The notes under the pieces are model-generated. The model was not told the DNA's origin. It saw only the letters and a list, made by a program, of their open reading frames with translations, and did not search any database. The position numbers and the translations under genes are program-made. A stretch of 13,290 nt of DNA, from contig DATJXG010000348.1 in the NCBI GenBank assembly GCA_035500455.1, positions 1 to 13,290 of the forward strand. The letters are read 5' to 3'. This DNA comes from DATJXG01 sp035500455 (GTDB lineage Bacteria > Acidobacteriota > Terriglobia > Terriglobales > Acidobacteriaceae). Positions 6,491-13,237 of the stretch are shown one piece after another (position 1 is the stretch's first letter; each line of letters starts with the position of its first letter).

Positions 6491-6667
6491 GGGATCCTCT
6501 TAACCGAATGGTACGACTTGGTGATGGGGGCTGGCAACAGTAGGTTTGTTTTTTTTTCACAGGAGTGGCCGGACTCAGGTCCGACAGTGGCATAGGGTCT
6601 TTTGTAACCAAGAGTCACTCACACTTGCGGTACGAAACTGGAGTCATTGGGCGGCTACAATGCACCC
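6491..6667. other. Divergent spacer between the unknown membrane protein and the GNAT gene
   Basis: The 177 bases include a run of nine T (6549-6557 region) and a small hairpin, CGGAC-TCAG-GTCCG, at 6570-6583. A good -10 hexamer, TACAAT, sits at 6656-6661 for the GNAT gene. No small gene is supported. Confidence 0.4.
6656..6661 (+). promoter_or_regulatory. Possible -10 element placing the GNAT transcript start at its start codon
   Basis: TACAAT matches five of six -10 consensus bases and ends six bases before the GTG at 6668, so transcription could begin at or next to the start codon (a leaderless message). No -35 is recognisable, which lowers confidence. Confidence 0.3.
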
Positions 6668-7168
6668 GTGACTCCCGTTTTGCGAGACTTCCGCGCCGAC
6701 GATTTCGAGACTTTGTGGAGTATCGATCAACGATGCTTCGAGCCCGGGATTGCCTACGAGCGGCGCGAGCTGATGGCTTATATCGGTTTGCGTAGCGCTT
6801 TCACTCTGGTGGCCGAGAGCGCCGCCGAGGCCTCGGCACAACTAGGCTCGATGCAACAACGCCCGGCCCAGATCCTCGGGTTCCTGGTGGCGCATTGCAC
6901 GCGCAAGGGTCTGGGGCACATTATCACCATCGACGTGCTGGCGGAGGCTCGCCGCCTCGGCGTGGGATCCCTCCTGCTCACCGAGGCTGAAGCCCGCCTG
7001 CGGGCCGTGCCTTGTCACAGGGTGACGCTGGAAACGGCGGTGGATAACGCATCCGCGCTGGCCTTCTACAAACGTCACCACTACTTCGTCGTCAAGACCG
7101 TGCCGCGCTACTACTCCAACGGCATGGACGCGCTGGTGTTGCAAAAGGATTTTGAGCAACCCGTATAG
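6668..7168 (+). CDS. GNAT-family N-acetyltransferase, RimI-like
   Basis: A 166-residue acetyl-CoA-dependent acetyltransferase resembling RimI, which acetylates the N-terminal alanine of ribosomal protein S18. Visible parts are the N-terminal strand-helix (LRDFRADDFETLWSIDQRCF, 5-24), the motif A strand and acetyl-CoA pyrophosphate loop (ITIDVLAEARRLGVGSLLL, 86-104, with R-R-x-G-x-G), and motif B (TAVDNASALAFYKRHHY, 123-139) with Asn127 and Tyr134 at the usual family positions. A polar insertion at about 51-68 separates beta strands 2 and 3. Two starts are possible: TTG at 6647, with GGAG three bases upstream, or GTG at 6668. I chose GTG because GNAT homology begins at residue 4 and a -10 element ends six bases before it. 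The last Val codon and stop are the first six bases of a repeat element. The protein or small-molecule substrate is not proven. Confidence 0.82.
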   Translation: MTPVLRDFRADDFETLWSIDQRCFEPGIAYERRELMAYIGLRSAFTLVAESAAEASAQLGSMQQRPAQILGFLVAHCTRKGLGHIITIDVLAEARRLGVGSLLLTEAEARLRAVPCHRVTLETAVDNASALAFYKRHHYFVVKTVPRYYSNGMDALVLQKDFEQPV

Positions 7169-7252
7169 CGACCGGGCTTGCCCCCTTGAGTCCTTGAACT
7201 CCACCTCTTTGCTGGCTTCGCTCGCTGGACGGGGCAAGCCCCGTCCCTACAC
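7163..7252. repeat. Short dispersed inverted-repeat element, copy 2, overlapping the GNAT stop codon
   Basis: A 90-base element with 22-base terminal inverted repeats, 7163-7184 and 7231-7252, differing at three positions. The inner 11 bp are perfect: GGGCTTGCCCC at 7174-7184 and GGGGCAAGCCC at 7231-7241. The left end begins GTATAG, which is the final Val codon and stop of the GNAT gene. Its ends match those of the element at 2963-3026 in opposite orientation. There is no coding capacity. It could fold into a long hairpin and act as a terminator between the GNAT and pheA genes. Confidence 0.7.
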
Positions 7253-7261
7253 AGTCGGGAT

Positions 7262-7290
7262 TTGCATTCCCGCCTCTGCCCAGATAACTT
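7262..7290 (+). promoter_or_regulatory. Weak candidate promoter of pheA
   Basis: TTGCAT (7262-7267) and TAACTT (7285-7290) are 17 bases apart, each with three of six consensus bases, and the -10 ends six bases before the ATG at 7297. Only 44 bases separate the repeat element from pheA, so a promoter must lie here or further upstream. Confidence 0.2.
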
Positions 7291-7296
7291 GCTGGC

Positions 7297-8103
7297 ATGA
7301 AAGTAGCCATCCAGGGGGAAGCAGGCTCATTCAGCCATGAAGCGGCGCGCCGCATGTTGCCGGGATGCACCATCCTTCCCTGCGCCCGCTCGGCTGAAGT
7401 CTTCGACCGTCTCGAAGGAGGGTCGGCAGGCGCCGCCGTGATTCCCATCGAGAACTCTTTAGCCGGCTCGGTAGCGGAGCACTTCGATCTGCTGCTGGCG
7501 CGCGACGTTTTTATCCAGCGCGAATTTCTGCTGCGTATCGTACATAACCTCATTGCCGCACCCGGAGTGAAGATGCGCGACCTGCGGCGGGCATATTCGC
7601 ATCCCGTGGCCCTGGAACAGTGTCGCGATTTCTTCACCCGGCACCAGCAGATCGAAGCAGTCCCTTTTTACGATACCGCCGGGAGCGTGAAGCACGTTGT
7701 CGAAAGCAACGAGCGCGACGCGGCTGGGATCGCCGGGCGGCAGGCGGCCGCCGTTTATAAAGGACGCATCCTGGCCGCAGGAATTGAAGACAACAAACGC
7801 AACTTCACGCGGTTCTTCCTGGTGCGGCGGGGCCGCAGGGTGCTGCCGGGTGCGAACAAGACTTCCATTGCCTTCAGCGTCAAGAACATTCCCGGGGCGC
7901 TGTTCAAAGCGCTCAGCGTCTTTGCCCTGCGCGACATCAGCCTGAGTAAGATCGAGTCCCGGCCCATGCGGGGCCGGCCCTGGGAGTATGTGTTCTACGC
8001 CGATCTGCTGCGCGGCGACGATGAATCGGCGCGTAACGCACTTCACCATTTGCAGGAGATCGCGGATCCTGTGAAGGTCCTGGGAATTTATCCGCGCGCG
8101 TAA
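7297..8103 (+). CDS. pheA: Prephenate dehydratase (monofunctional, with ACT domain)
   Basis: A 268-residue enzyme that decarboxylates and dehydrates prephenate to phenylpyruvate, the committed step to phenylalanine. The catalytic domain covers about 1-180 with AIQGEAGSFSHEAA at 4-17, VIPIENSLAGSV at 48-59, SHPVALEQC at 101-109 and the essential Thr-Arg-Phe at 171-173 (NFTRFFLV). The C-terminal ACT domain (about 188-266) keeps the phenylalanine-binding motifs GALF (200-203) and ESRP (220-223), so feedback inhibition by phenylalanine is expected. There is no chorismate mutase domain, so that activity must come from elsewhere in the genome. The length is slightly below the 280 or so residues common in monofunctional enzymes. 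No Shine-Dalgarno site is seen before the ATG, but the family's N-terminal strand starts at residue 2, which supports this start. No other aromatic-pathway gene is adjacent. Confidence 0.95.
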   Translation: MKVAIQGEAGSFSHEAARRMLPGCTILPCARSAEVFDRLEGGSAGAAVIPIENSLAGSVAEHFDLLLARDVFIQREFLLRIVHNLIAAPGVKMRDLRRAYSHPVALEQCRDFFTRHQQIEAVPFYDTAGSVKHVVESNERDAAGIAGRQAAAVYKGRILAAGIEDNKRNFTRFFLVRRGRRVLPGANKTSIAFSVKNIPGALFKALSVFALRDISLSKIESRPMRGRPWEYVFYADLLRGDDESARNALHHLQEIADPVKVLGIYPRA

Positions 8104-8237
8104 GGCTCTCCACCCAGCGACGCGCTGCAACTTCTGCGAGCGGCAGATAATCCAACGAATCGTTTGCGGGCGACGGCTCGCTCGGCCAGCGACTGCAGAA
8201 TTACGACCTTCTGACGGCTACGGTTCAGCCCGTATAC

Positions 8238-8251
8238 CGGGGGTACCTCCG
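8238..8251. promoter_or_regulatory. Palindromic sequence in the lon upstream region
   Basis: CGGGGGTACCTCCG is palindromic over seven pairs, with one G-T pair at the third pair out from the centre. It sits about 60 bases upstream of the TAGAAT hexamer and could be a regulator-binding site. The function is unknown. Confidence 0.25.
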
Positions 8252-8386
8252 TCATACACGGGACACCGTACTTTCGGTTGGGTGCAATTGGGAGTGGGGA
8301 GGAATAGAATCCAAACCGTTCCCTGGTCTGCTAAAGTCCCTCGTTTCCAGGCCGTTGAATCTTAAGGCTGCAAAGCAGCATCAAAA

Positions 8387-8407
8387 CTTGAGCGAGTTAC
8401 ACTCAAG
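8387..8407 (+). promoter_or_regulatory. Hairpin overlapping the lon Shine-Dalgarno region
   Basis: CTTGAG (8387-8392) and CTCAAG (8402-8407) form a perfect 6-bp stem with a nine-base loop. The 3' arm overlaps the purine-rich ribosome-binding site AAGGGG (8405-8410), four bases before the ATG. Folding could limit initiation at low temperature and melt on heating, but the stem is short and the GGG remains outside it. Confidence 0.35.
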
Positions 8408-8414
8408 GGGTACT

Positions 8415-10832
8415 ATGGCACAATCCACTGAATCTCCAGAAGTTCCGCAGGATGACCGGGCACTGGCTATTCTGCCTGTCCGCGACACTGTGCTGTTTCC
8501 CCATGCGGTTTTGCCGCTGACCGTGGGCCGGGAAAGCTCTGTTCAGCTGATCAATTCCCTGGGGGAAGATAAGACCATCGTGGTGGTGGCGCAACGCGAA
8601 GCCCGCGTGGACGCTCCCCAACCCAGCGATCTCTATACGGTGGGCACGCTGGCGGTGGTGCACAAAGTAGTGAAAATGCCCAACCAGAGCCTGTTCGTGT
8701 TTGCCGAGGGCCTGGAGCGGGTACGGCTGGGCGAGTTCGCCCAGTTGACGCCTTTCATGCGGGCGCGGGTCGAGACCGTCCCGGAAGCGATTCCTCCAAA
8801 AAGTTCCGAACTGGAAGCCTTGCAGCGCAATGTGCTGACCCTGTTCCAGCAGATCGTCGCCGGTTCTCCAACTTTGTCGGACGAACTCTCGACCGTGGCC
8901 ATGAACATCGAAGAGCCCGGGCGATTGGTGGACTTTATCGCCTCTTCCCTGCCTTCACTCTCCACTTCCGACAAGCAGGACACGCTGGAAACCACCGACG
9001 TCCGCGTGCGGCTGGAAAAGATCAATCACCACCTGGCGCGCGAATTGGAAGTGCAGCAACTGCGCAACAAGATCCAGTCCGAAGTGCAGGATCGGGTGCA
9101 GCAGACGCAGCGCGAATACTACCTGCGCGAGCAGATGAAGGCCATCCAGAAAGAACTGGGCGAGCAGGATGAGGGCGCGCGCGACACCGAAGAGCTTCGG
9201 CAAAAGATCGAAAATGCCGGCATGCCCGATGAAGTGAAGAAGGAAGCCCTGAAAGAGTTGGGCCGGCTGTCGCGCATGTCGCCGATGGCGGCGGACTATT
9301 CCGTCACCCGCAATTACATCGAGTGGCTGGCGGTGCTGCCCTGGGCGAAAAGTTCCGGCGGCGAGGTCGACATCCTCAAAGCCAAAGACATCCTCGACAC
9401 CGACCATTACGACCTGAAAAAAGTGAAAGACCGCATTCTTGACTACCTCTCCGTGCGCCGGCTGAAGCCGAGTATGAAGGGGCCGATTCTGTGCTTCGTC
9501 GGACCTCCCGGAGTAGGCAAGACTTCGCTGGGCAAATCCATCGCCCGCGCCCTGGGGCGGAAGTTTGTCCGCCTCTCGCTGGGCGGAGTGCACGACGAGG
9601 CTGAAATTCGCGGCCATCGCCGCACTTACATCGGGGCGCTGCCTGGGCAGATCATTCAGGGCATCCGCCGCGCCGAGACCAATGATCCGGTTTTCATGCT
9701 CGATGAAATCGATAAAGTCGGGCGCGATTTTCGCGGCGATCCCGGTTCAGCCTTGCTGGAAGCGCTCGATCCCGAGCAGAACGCGTCCTTCCGCGACAAC
9801 TATCTGGACGTCACTTTCGATCTTTCCAAGGTGCTGTTTATCACCACGGCCAACATGCTCGATCCCATCGCCGAACCCCTGCGCGACCGCATGGAGATCA
9901 TCGAACTGCAGGGCTACACCGAGGAAGAGAAGGTTCACATCGCCTTCCAGTACCTGATTCCCCGGCAGATTGAAGAAAACGGCATCACCCCGGAGCAGAT
10001 TGAATTTCCCCAGGAAGCCGTGAGCCACCTGATCCGCCATTACACGCGGGAAGCGGGCGTGCGCAGCCTGGAGCGGACCATCGGCACCATCTGCCGCAAG
10101 CAGGCGCGGCGCATCGCCGAAGGCAAAACCGAAAAGCTGGTGGTGACGCCGGAGATCGTGCAGGAATTTCTGGGCGGCATCAAAGTGCGCAGCGAAGGCG
10201 AAATTGCCGAACGTACAAAGCGCGCTGGGGTAACTGTGGGCCTGGCATGGACGCCCTCCGGCGGGGACGTGCTATTCATTGAAGCCAACAGTATGAAGGG
10301 CAAGGGCGGATTCACCATGACCGGCCAGATCGGCCAGGTGATGCAGGAATCGATGCAGGCTGCGCTGACCTGGGTGCGTTCCAATGCCACGCAACTGGGC
10401 ATTCCAGAGAGCTTCTTCGCCGAGCACGACATACACATTCACGTGCCCGCGGGCGCCATTCCGAAAGATGGCCCTTCAGCCGGCATCACTATGACCACAG
10501 CGCTGGTTTCGCTGCTCACCGGGCGGCCGGTGCGTCCGCTCACCGCCATGACCGGCGAGATCACCCTCAGCGGCAACGTTCTGCCAATCGGGGGTGTCAA
10601 GGAGAAGGTGCTGGCGGCCAAGCGCGCGGGGGTGCAGGACGTGATTCTTCCCGCGGAAAACAAGATGAACGTGGACGAGGATCTTACCCCGGAGCAGTTG
10701 GAAAACATCAACGTCCACTACGTCAAAACCATCGACGAGGTCCTGGAGCTGGTTTTGCCTTCCTCACCGCGCGAGGAACAGCAATACGAAGAAGAGCGGG
10801 AAAAGGTCCTGAGCGCTCACCCGGTGGGGTAG
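8415..10832 (+). CDS. lon: ATP-dependent protease LonA
   Basis: An 805-residue cytoplasmic AAA+ serine protease that degrades misfolded and regulatory proteins as a hexamer. The order is normal: LON substrate-binding domain (about 14-205, LAILPVRDTVLFPHAVLPL), a long coiled-coil linker (about 205-320), the AAA+ module with Walker A GPPGVGKT (363-370, Lys369), Walker B FMLDEID (427-433) and sensor-1 LFITTAN, then the S16 protease domain. The Ser-Lys dyad is Ser688 in PKDGPSAG and Lys731 in GGVKEK, 43 residues apart as in E. coli Lon. The length is slightly above the roughly 785 of E. coli because of a charged C-terminal tail (REEQQYEEEREK). There is no membrane segment, so it is not LonB. The ATG at 8415 was chosen over upstream TTG and other codons because AAGGGG precedes it and the LON domain starts soon after. 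It stands alone, without the clpX or clpP genes often seen nearby. Confidence 0.98.
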   Translation: MAQSTESPEVPQDDRALAILPVRDTVLFPHAVLPLTVGRESSVQLINSLGEDKTIVVVAQREARVDAPQPSDLYTVGTLAVVHKVVKMPNQSLFVFAEGLERVRLGEFAQLTPFMRARVETVPEAIPPKSSELEALQRNVLTLFQQIVAGSPTLSDELSTVAMNIEEPGRLVDFIASSLPSLSTSDKQDTLETTDVRVRLEKINHHLARELEVQQLRNKIQSEVQDRVQQTQREYYLREQMKAIQKELGEQDEGARDTEELRQKIENAGMPDEVKKEALKELGRLSRMSPMAADYSVTRNYIEWLAVLPWAKSSGGEVDILKAKDILDTDHYDLKKVKDRILDYLSVRRLKPSMKGPILCFVGPPGVGKTSLGKSIARALGRKFVRLSLGGVHDEAEIRGHRRTYIGALPGQIIQGIRRAETNDPVFMLDEIDKVGRDFRGDPGSALLEALDPEQNASFRDNYLDVTFDLSKVLFITTANMLDPIAEPLRDRMEIIELQGYTEEEKVHIAFQYLIPRQIEENGITPEQIEFPQEAVSHLIRHYTREAGVRSLERTIGTICRKQARRIAEGKTEKLVVTPEIVQEFLGGIKVRSEGEIAERTKRAGVTVGLAWTPSGGDVLFIEANSMKGKGGFTMTGQIGQVMQESMQAALTWVRSNATQLGIPESFFAEHDIHIHVPAGAIPKDGPSAGITMTTALVSLLTGRPVRPLTAMTGEITLSGNVLPIGGVKEKVLAAKRAGVQDVILPAENKMNVDEDLTPEQLENINVHYVKTIDEVLELVLPSSPREEQQYEEEREKVLSAHPVG

Positions 10833-10877
10833 GGCACACACGGCAGATATTCATCCGTAGATAAGCGGGCCGCAACT

Positions 10878-10953
10878 CTCTACGGAACGTCTCTGCGGAG
10901 CGTCTCTGTGGAACTCTGGGACACTGCACCGCTGGAACCATCGTACGGAACTT
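10878..10953 (+). promoter_or_regulatory. Phased GGAAC repeats with a possible ECF-sigma -35 site, upstream of the FecR/DUF6600 gene
   Basis: Three imperfect 13-base tandem units (10878-10916, CTCTACGGAACGT, CTCTGCGGAGCGT, CTCTGTGGAACTC) are followed by two more GGAAC motifs. The motifs start at 10884, 10897 (GGAGC), 10910, 10934 and 10947, that is at steps of 13, 13, 24 and 13. The last is GGAACTT, identical to the -35 core used by sigma-E-type ECF factors, and TTAAA follows 17 bases later (10971-10975). Whether these are promoter or operator sites is inference. Confidence 0.4.
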
Positions 10954-11018
10954 CCCATCTCAATCCGTGTTTAAATCTCTTGGGAGCACACGATTCTCAG
11001 CGCCATGGCGAGGTGCCT

Positions 11019-12956
11019 ATGAAGACCAACCGAGTTTTGGCTGTTGGAGTTCTCCTGGCTGCGCTTTTCGCTCTCTTGCAAGTGCCTGTGCCGGCTGCGG
11101 CGCAGGACCAACCTCAAGACCAGACTCAACCTCAAGACCAAACTAACGATCAGGCCGAGGTCGATCCCCCGGGCCGCGTGGCCCAGATGAATTATTCCCA
11201 AGGCTCGGTTTCCTTCCAGCCGGGCGGGGAAGGCGACTGGGTGACCGCCGTTCCCAACCGTCCGCTCACCACCGGCGACAATCTCTGGGCTGACCAGAAC
11301 TCCCGCGCCGAACTGCATGTGGGCTCGACCGCGCTGCGCATGGATTCAGAAACCAGCCTCACGTTCCTCGCTCTGGACGACCGCACCACCCAGTTGCGGG
11401 TTTCGCTGGGTTCACTGCTGGTGCGGGTGAAGCATCTCGACGACGGCGATACCTTCGAAGTCGATGCTCCGAACCTGGCCTTTGATATTCAGACGCCCGG
11501 CGAATACCGCATTGACGTGAACAGCGACGGCAATCAGACCACGGTCACCGCCTGGAACGGCCGCGGAGAAGTTACCGGCGGCGGATATTCCTACAATGTG
11601 GTCGCGGGCCAGCAGGCGACGTTCAATGGTACCGACAAACTCGACTACGAAATCGCGCAACTTCCGGCTTCTGATGATTTCGACAACTGGGCCTTCGCCC
11701 GCGATCATCACGAGGATCAGGCTGAATCAGCCAACTACATCTCTACCGAAGTGACCGGCTACGAGGATCTCGATGAGTATGGGCACTGGCGCTACGTGGC
11801 CGGTTACGGCACGGTATGGTCGCCGAATGGGGTGGGATCGGATTGGGCCCCTTACCGCAATGGCCACTGGGTGTGGATCGACCCCTGGGGCTGGACCTGG
11901 GTCGATGACGAGCCCTGGGGATTTGCCCCCTTCCACTACGGCCGCTGGGCCTATGCCGGCGGCGGCTGGTGCTGGGTACCGGGGCCGGTGGTGGTGCGCC
12001 CGATGTACGCTCCCGCGCTGGTGGCTTTTGTGGGAGGCGGCGGATTCCACATGTCGGTTTCGGTTGGCGGCGGGCCGGTTGGATGGTTCCCACTGGCGCC
12101 GGGCGAAGTGTACGTTCCGCCCTATCGCGTAAGCCGCCAGTACGTGAACGTGATTAACGTCACCAATACCCGCGTCAACGTCACGCAGGTGACGAACGTG
12201 TACAACGTCTACAACTCGAACTCAGGCGCGCGAATCACCTATGTGAACCAGCGGGTCAACAACGGCGTCACCGTTGTTTCTCACGACACATTTGTCAACG
12301 CCCGCCCGGTGTCGCGCAACGTAGTACGCGTGGACCAGCAGGAGATTCTTGCAGCCCCGGTTTCGCATCGAGTTGACGTGCAGCCCCAGCGCGTCAGCGT
12401 AATTGGAGCGGGAGCGCCCGCGCGCTTCCACCCGCCCGCGGCAGTTATAAACCGCCGGGTGGTGGTGACCCGAACTCCAGCCGCTCCGCGAGAGCCGTTT
12501 GAGCAGCGGGAGACGCATATGAACGTGCGCACCGAGCAGCCTGGTCCGGCGCAGATGCCGCGGCCGGCAGCGCGGCCGGTGGTGCCCTCTCAGCCGGAGC
12601 GTCCAGCTCCCGCTGAGCAGCCTCGGCAGGCAAACCAGCCAGCCGTTCCGCGGCCGGGTGGACCGCAGGTGCACAATGACCACACGCCGCCCACGGATGT
12701 TCGGAACAACAATCAGCATCCTGAGAACCAGCCGCCGCACAACCAGCCCCCGCAGAATCAGCCGGCGCAGCGGCCCAATCCCTACGTTCGGCCTGCTCCT
12801 CCGGTGCAGCAGCGCACCCCGGCGCAGCAGCAGAGCGACGAAAATAAATTCCGCAACTGGCAGCAGCAGCGCCAGCAACAGCCGCGGTCCGAGCCCAAGC
12901 CACAGCAGCGCTCGGAACCTCGCAACGACCACCACGACGACAAGCCCAAGCATTGA
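11019..12956 (+). CDS. Secreted FecR-domain / DUF6600 protein with Pro/Gln/Asn-rich tail
   Basis: A 645-residue exported protein of unknown biochemical role. Residues 1-28 form a Sec signal peptide (MKTNR, a hydrophobic core, PAAA before QD). A Gln/Asp-rich stretch (29-48) follows and contains two copies of QPQDQT-like sequence. About 50-210 is a FecR-like beta domain (QGSVSFQPGGEGDWVTA, NSRAELHVGSTALRMD, IQTPGEYRIDV, then VVAGQQATF). Residues 255-325 are the Trp-rich DUF6600 block, with GHWRY, YRNGHWVWIDPWGWTWVDDE, FHYGRWAY and WVPGP. A Val/Asn-rich linker covers about 375-430, and from 480 to the end the chain is rich in Pro, Gln, Asn and Arg with a His/Asp/Lys end. No transmembrane anchor and no sigma-factor partner are visible, so it is not a classical anti-sigma FecR. 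A cell-envelope binding or structural role is likely. The ATG at 11019 has GAGGTG three bases upstream; the frame extends 37 codons further without signal-peptide features. Confidence 0.88.
   Translation: MKTNRVLAVGVLLAALFALLQVPVPAAAQDQPQDQTQPQDQTNDQAEVDPPGRVAQMNYSQGSVSFQPGGEGDWVTAVPNRPLTTGDNLWADQNSRAELHVGSTALRMDSETSLTFLALDDRTTQLRVSLGSLLVRVKHLDDGDTFEVDAPNLAFDIQTPGEYRIDVNSDGNQTTVTAWNGRGEVTGGGYSYNVVAGQQATFNGTDKLDYEIAQLPASDDFDNWAFARDHHEDQAESANYISTEVTGYEDLDEYGHWRYVAGYGTVWSPNGVGSDWAPYRNGHWVWIDPWGWTWVDDEPWGFAPFHYGRWAYAGGGWCWVPGPVVVRPMYAPALVAFVGGGGFHMSVSVGGGPVGWFPLAPGEVYVPPYRVSRQYVNVINVTNTRVNVTQVTNVYNVYNSNSGARITYVNQRVNNGVTVVSHDTFVNARPVSRNVVRVDQQEILAAPVSHRVDVQPQRVSVIGAGAPARFHPPAAVINRRVVVTRTPAAPREPFEQRETHMNVRTEQPGPAQMPRPAARPVVPSQPERPAPAEQPRQANQPAVPRPGGPQVHNDHTPPTDVRNNNQHPENQPPHNQPPQNQPAQRPNPYVRPAPPVQQRTPAQQQSDENKFRNWQQQRQQQPRSEPKPQQRSEPRNDHHDDKPKH
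11109..11144 (+). repeat. Two tandem 18-base repeats inside the FecR/DUF6600 gene
   Basis: CAACCTCAAGACCAGACT is followed at once by the same unit with one change (G to A at the fifteenth base). In protein this is QPQDQTQPQDQT, just after the signal-peptide cleavage site. It is an in-frame unit, so copy-number change would not break the gene. Confidence 0.75.
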
Positions 12957-12977
12957 GGCTGAGGAACGAAGTCGGGA

Positions 12978-13010
12978 AAAGCGCCGGCCTAGCGCCGGCG
13001 CTTTGCTTTT
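12978..13010 (+). terminator. Rho-independent-type terminator of the FecR/DUF6600 gene
   Basis: AAAGCGCCGGC (12978-12988) and GCCGGCGCTTT (12994-13004) form a perfect 11-bp stem with a five-base loop, 21 bases after the stop codon. The stem is followed by GCTTTT, so the T tract is TTTGCTTTT, interrupted by two bases. Confidence 0.8.
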
Positions 13011-13048
13011 GGCGACGCGGTGTTTTCTTACGCAGCGCCCGACAACTG

Positions 13049-13237
13049 TCATCCCGACCCGGAGCCGGAGCGAATGCGACGGCGGAGTGGAGGATCTGGG
13101 TTTGGTCGCGCCCCAGTGATGCCGACCGCTGAAATCCATGGGTAGTGGACAACCCTTTGCGAAAGGTTTCTGATCGCCCTTCAACTGCAGATCCCTCCAC
13201 TCCGCCGTCGCATTCGCTCCGGCTCCGGTCGGGATGA
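13049..13237. repeat. MITE-like element with 49-base inverted arms
   Basis: The left arm (13049-13097) and the reverse complement of the right arm (13189-13237) are identical apart from one extra C in the left arm and one extra G in the right. Both begin TCATCCCGAC and end GGATCT. The 91 bases between them contain a smaller hairpin (AACCCTTTGCGAAAGGTT, near 13151-13168) and no gene. The open frames crossing it on either strand show no domain. Together with the terminator it accounts for most of the 334 bases after the last gene; bases 13238-13290 show nothing I can name. Confidence 0.75.

Larger units (their letters stand above)
8104..8414. other. Gene-free spacer and leader region upstream of lon
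   Basis: No gene is supported in these 311 bases. From left to right I see a small hairpin after pheA (CAGCG-ACG-CGCTG, 8115-8127, no T run), a palindrome at 8238-8251, a -10-like TAGAAT at 8305-8310 without a good -35, and a hairpin touching the lon ribosome-binding site at 8387-8407. No CIRCE element (TTAGCACTC-N9-GAGTGCTAA) and no clear heat-shock sigma promoter were found. The lon frame stays open back to a TTG at 8355, but those 20 codons lie before the ribosome-binding site and are not conserved-looking. Confidence 0.5.

Noticed and set aside
6545..6560. The run of nine T as a transcription terminator
   Set aside because: No stem precedes the run, and it lies between divergent genes, where no transcript needs to end.
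8355..8414. A 20-codon upstream extension of lon starting at TTG
   Set aside because: The Shine-Dalgarno site AAGGGG is placed for the ATG at 8415, and the extension adds residues not expected before the LON domain.
8104..8414. A search for a tRNA or CIRCE heat-shock element before lon
   Set aside because: GGTTC-like bases at 8222-8226 are not within a cloverleaf, and no TTAGCACTC-N9-GAGTGCTAA pair is present.
10908..11018. A 37-codon upstream extension of the FecR/DUF6600 gene
   Set aside because: It would bury the signal peptide and translate the phased GGAAC region; the ATG at 11019 gives a proper signal peptide directly.
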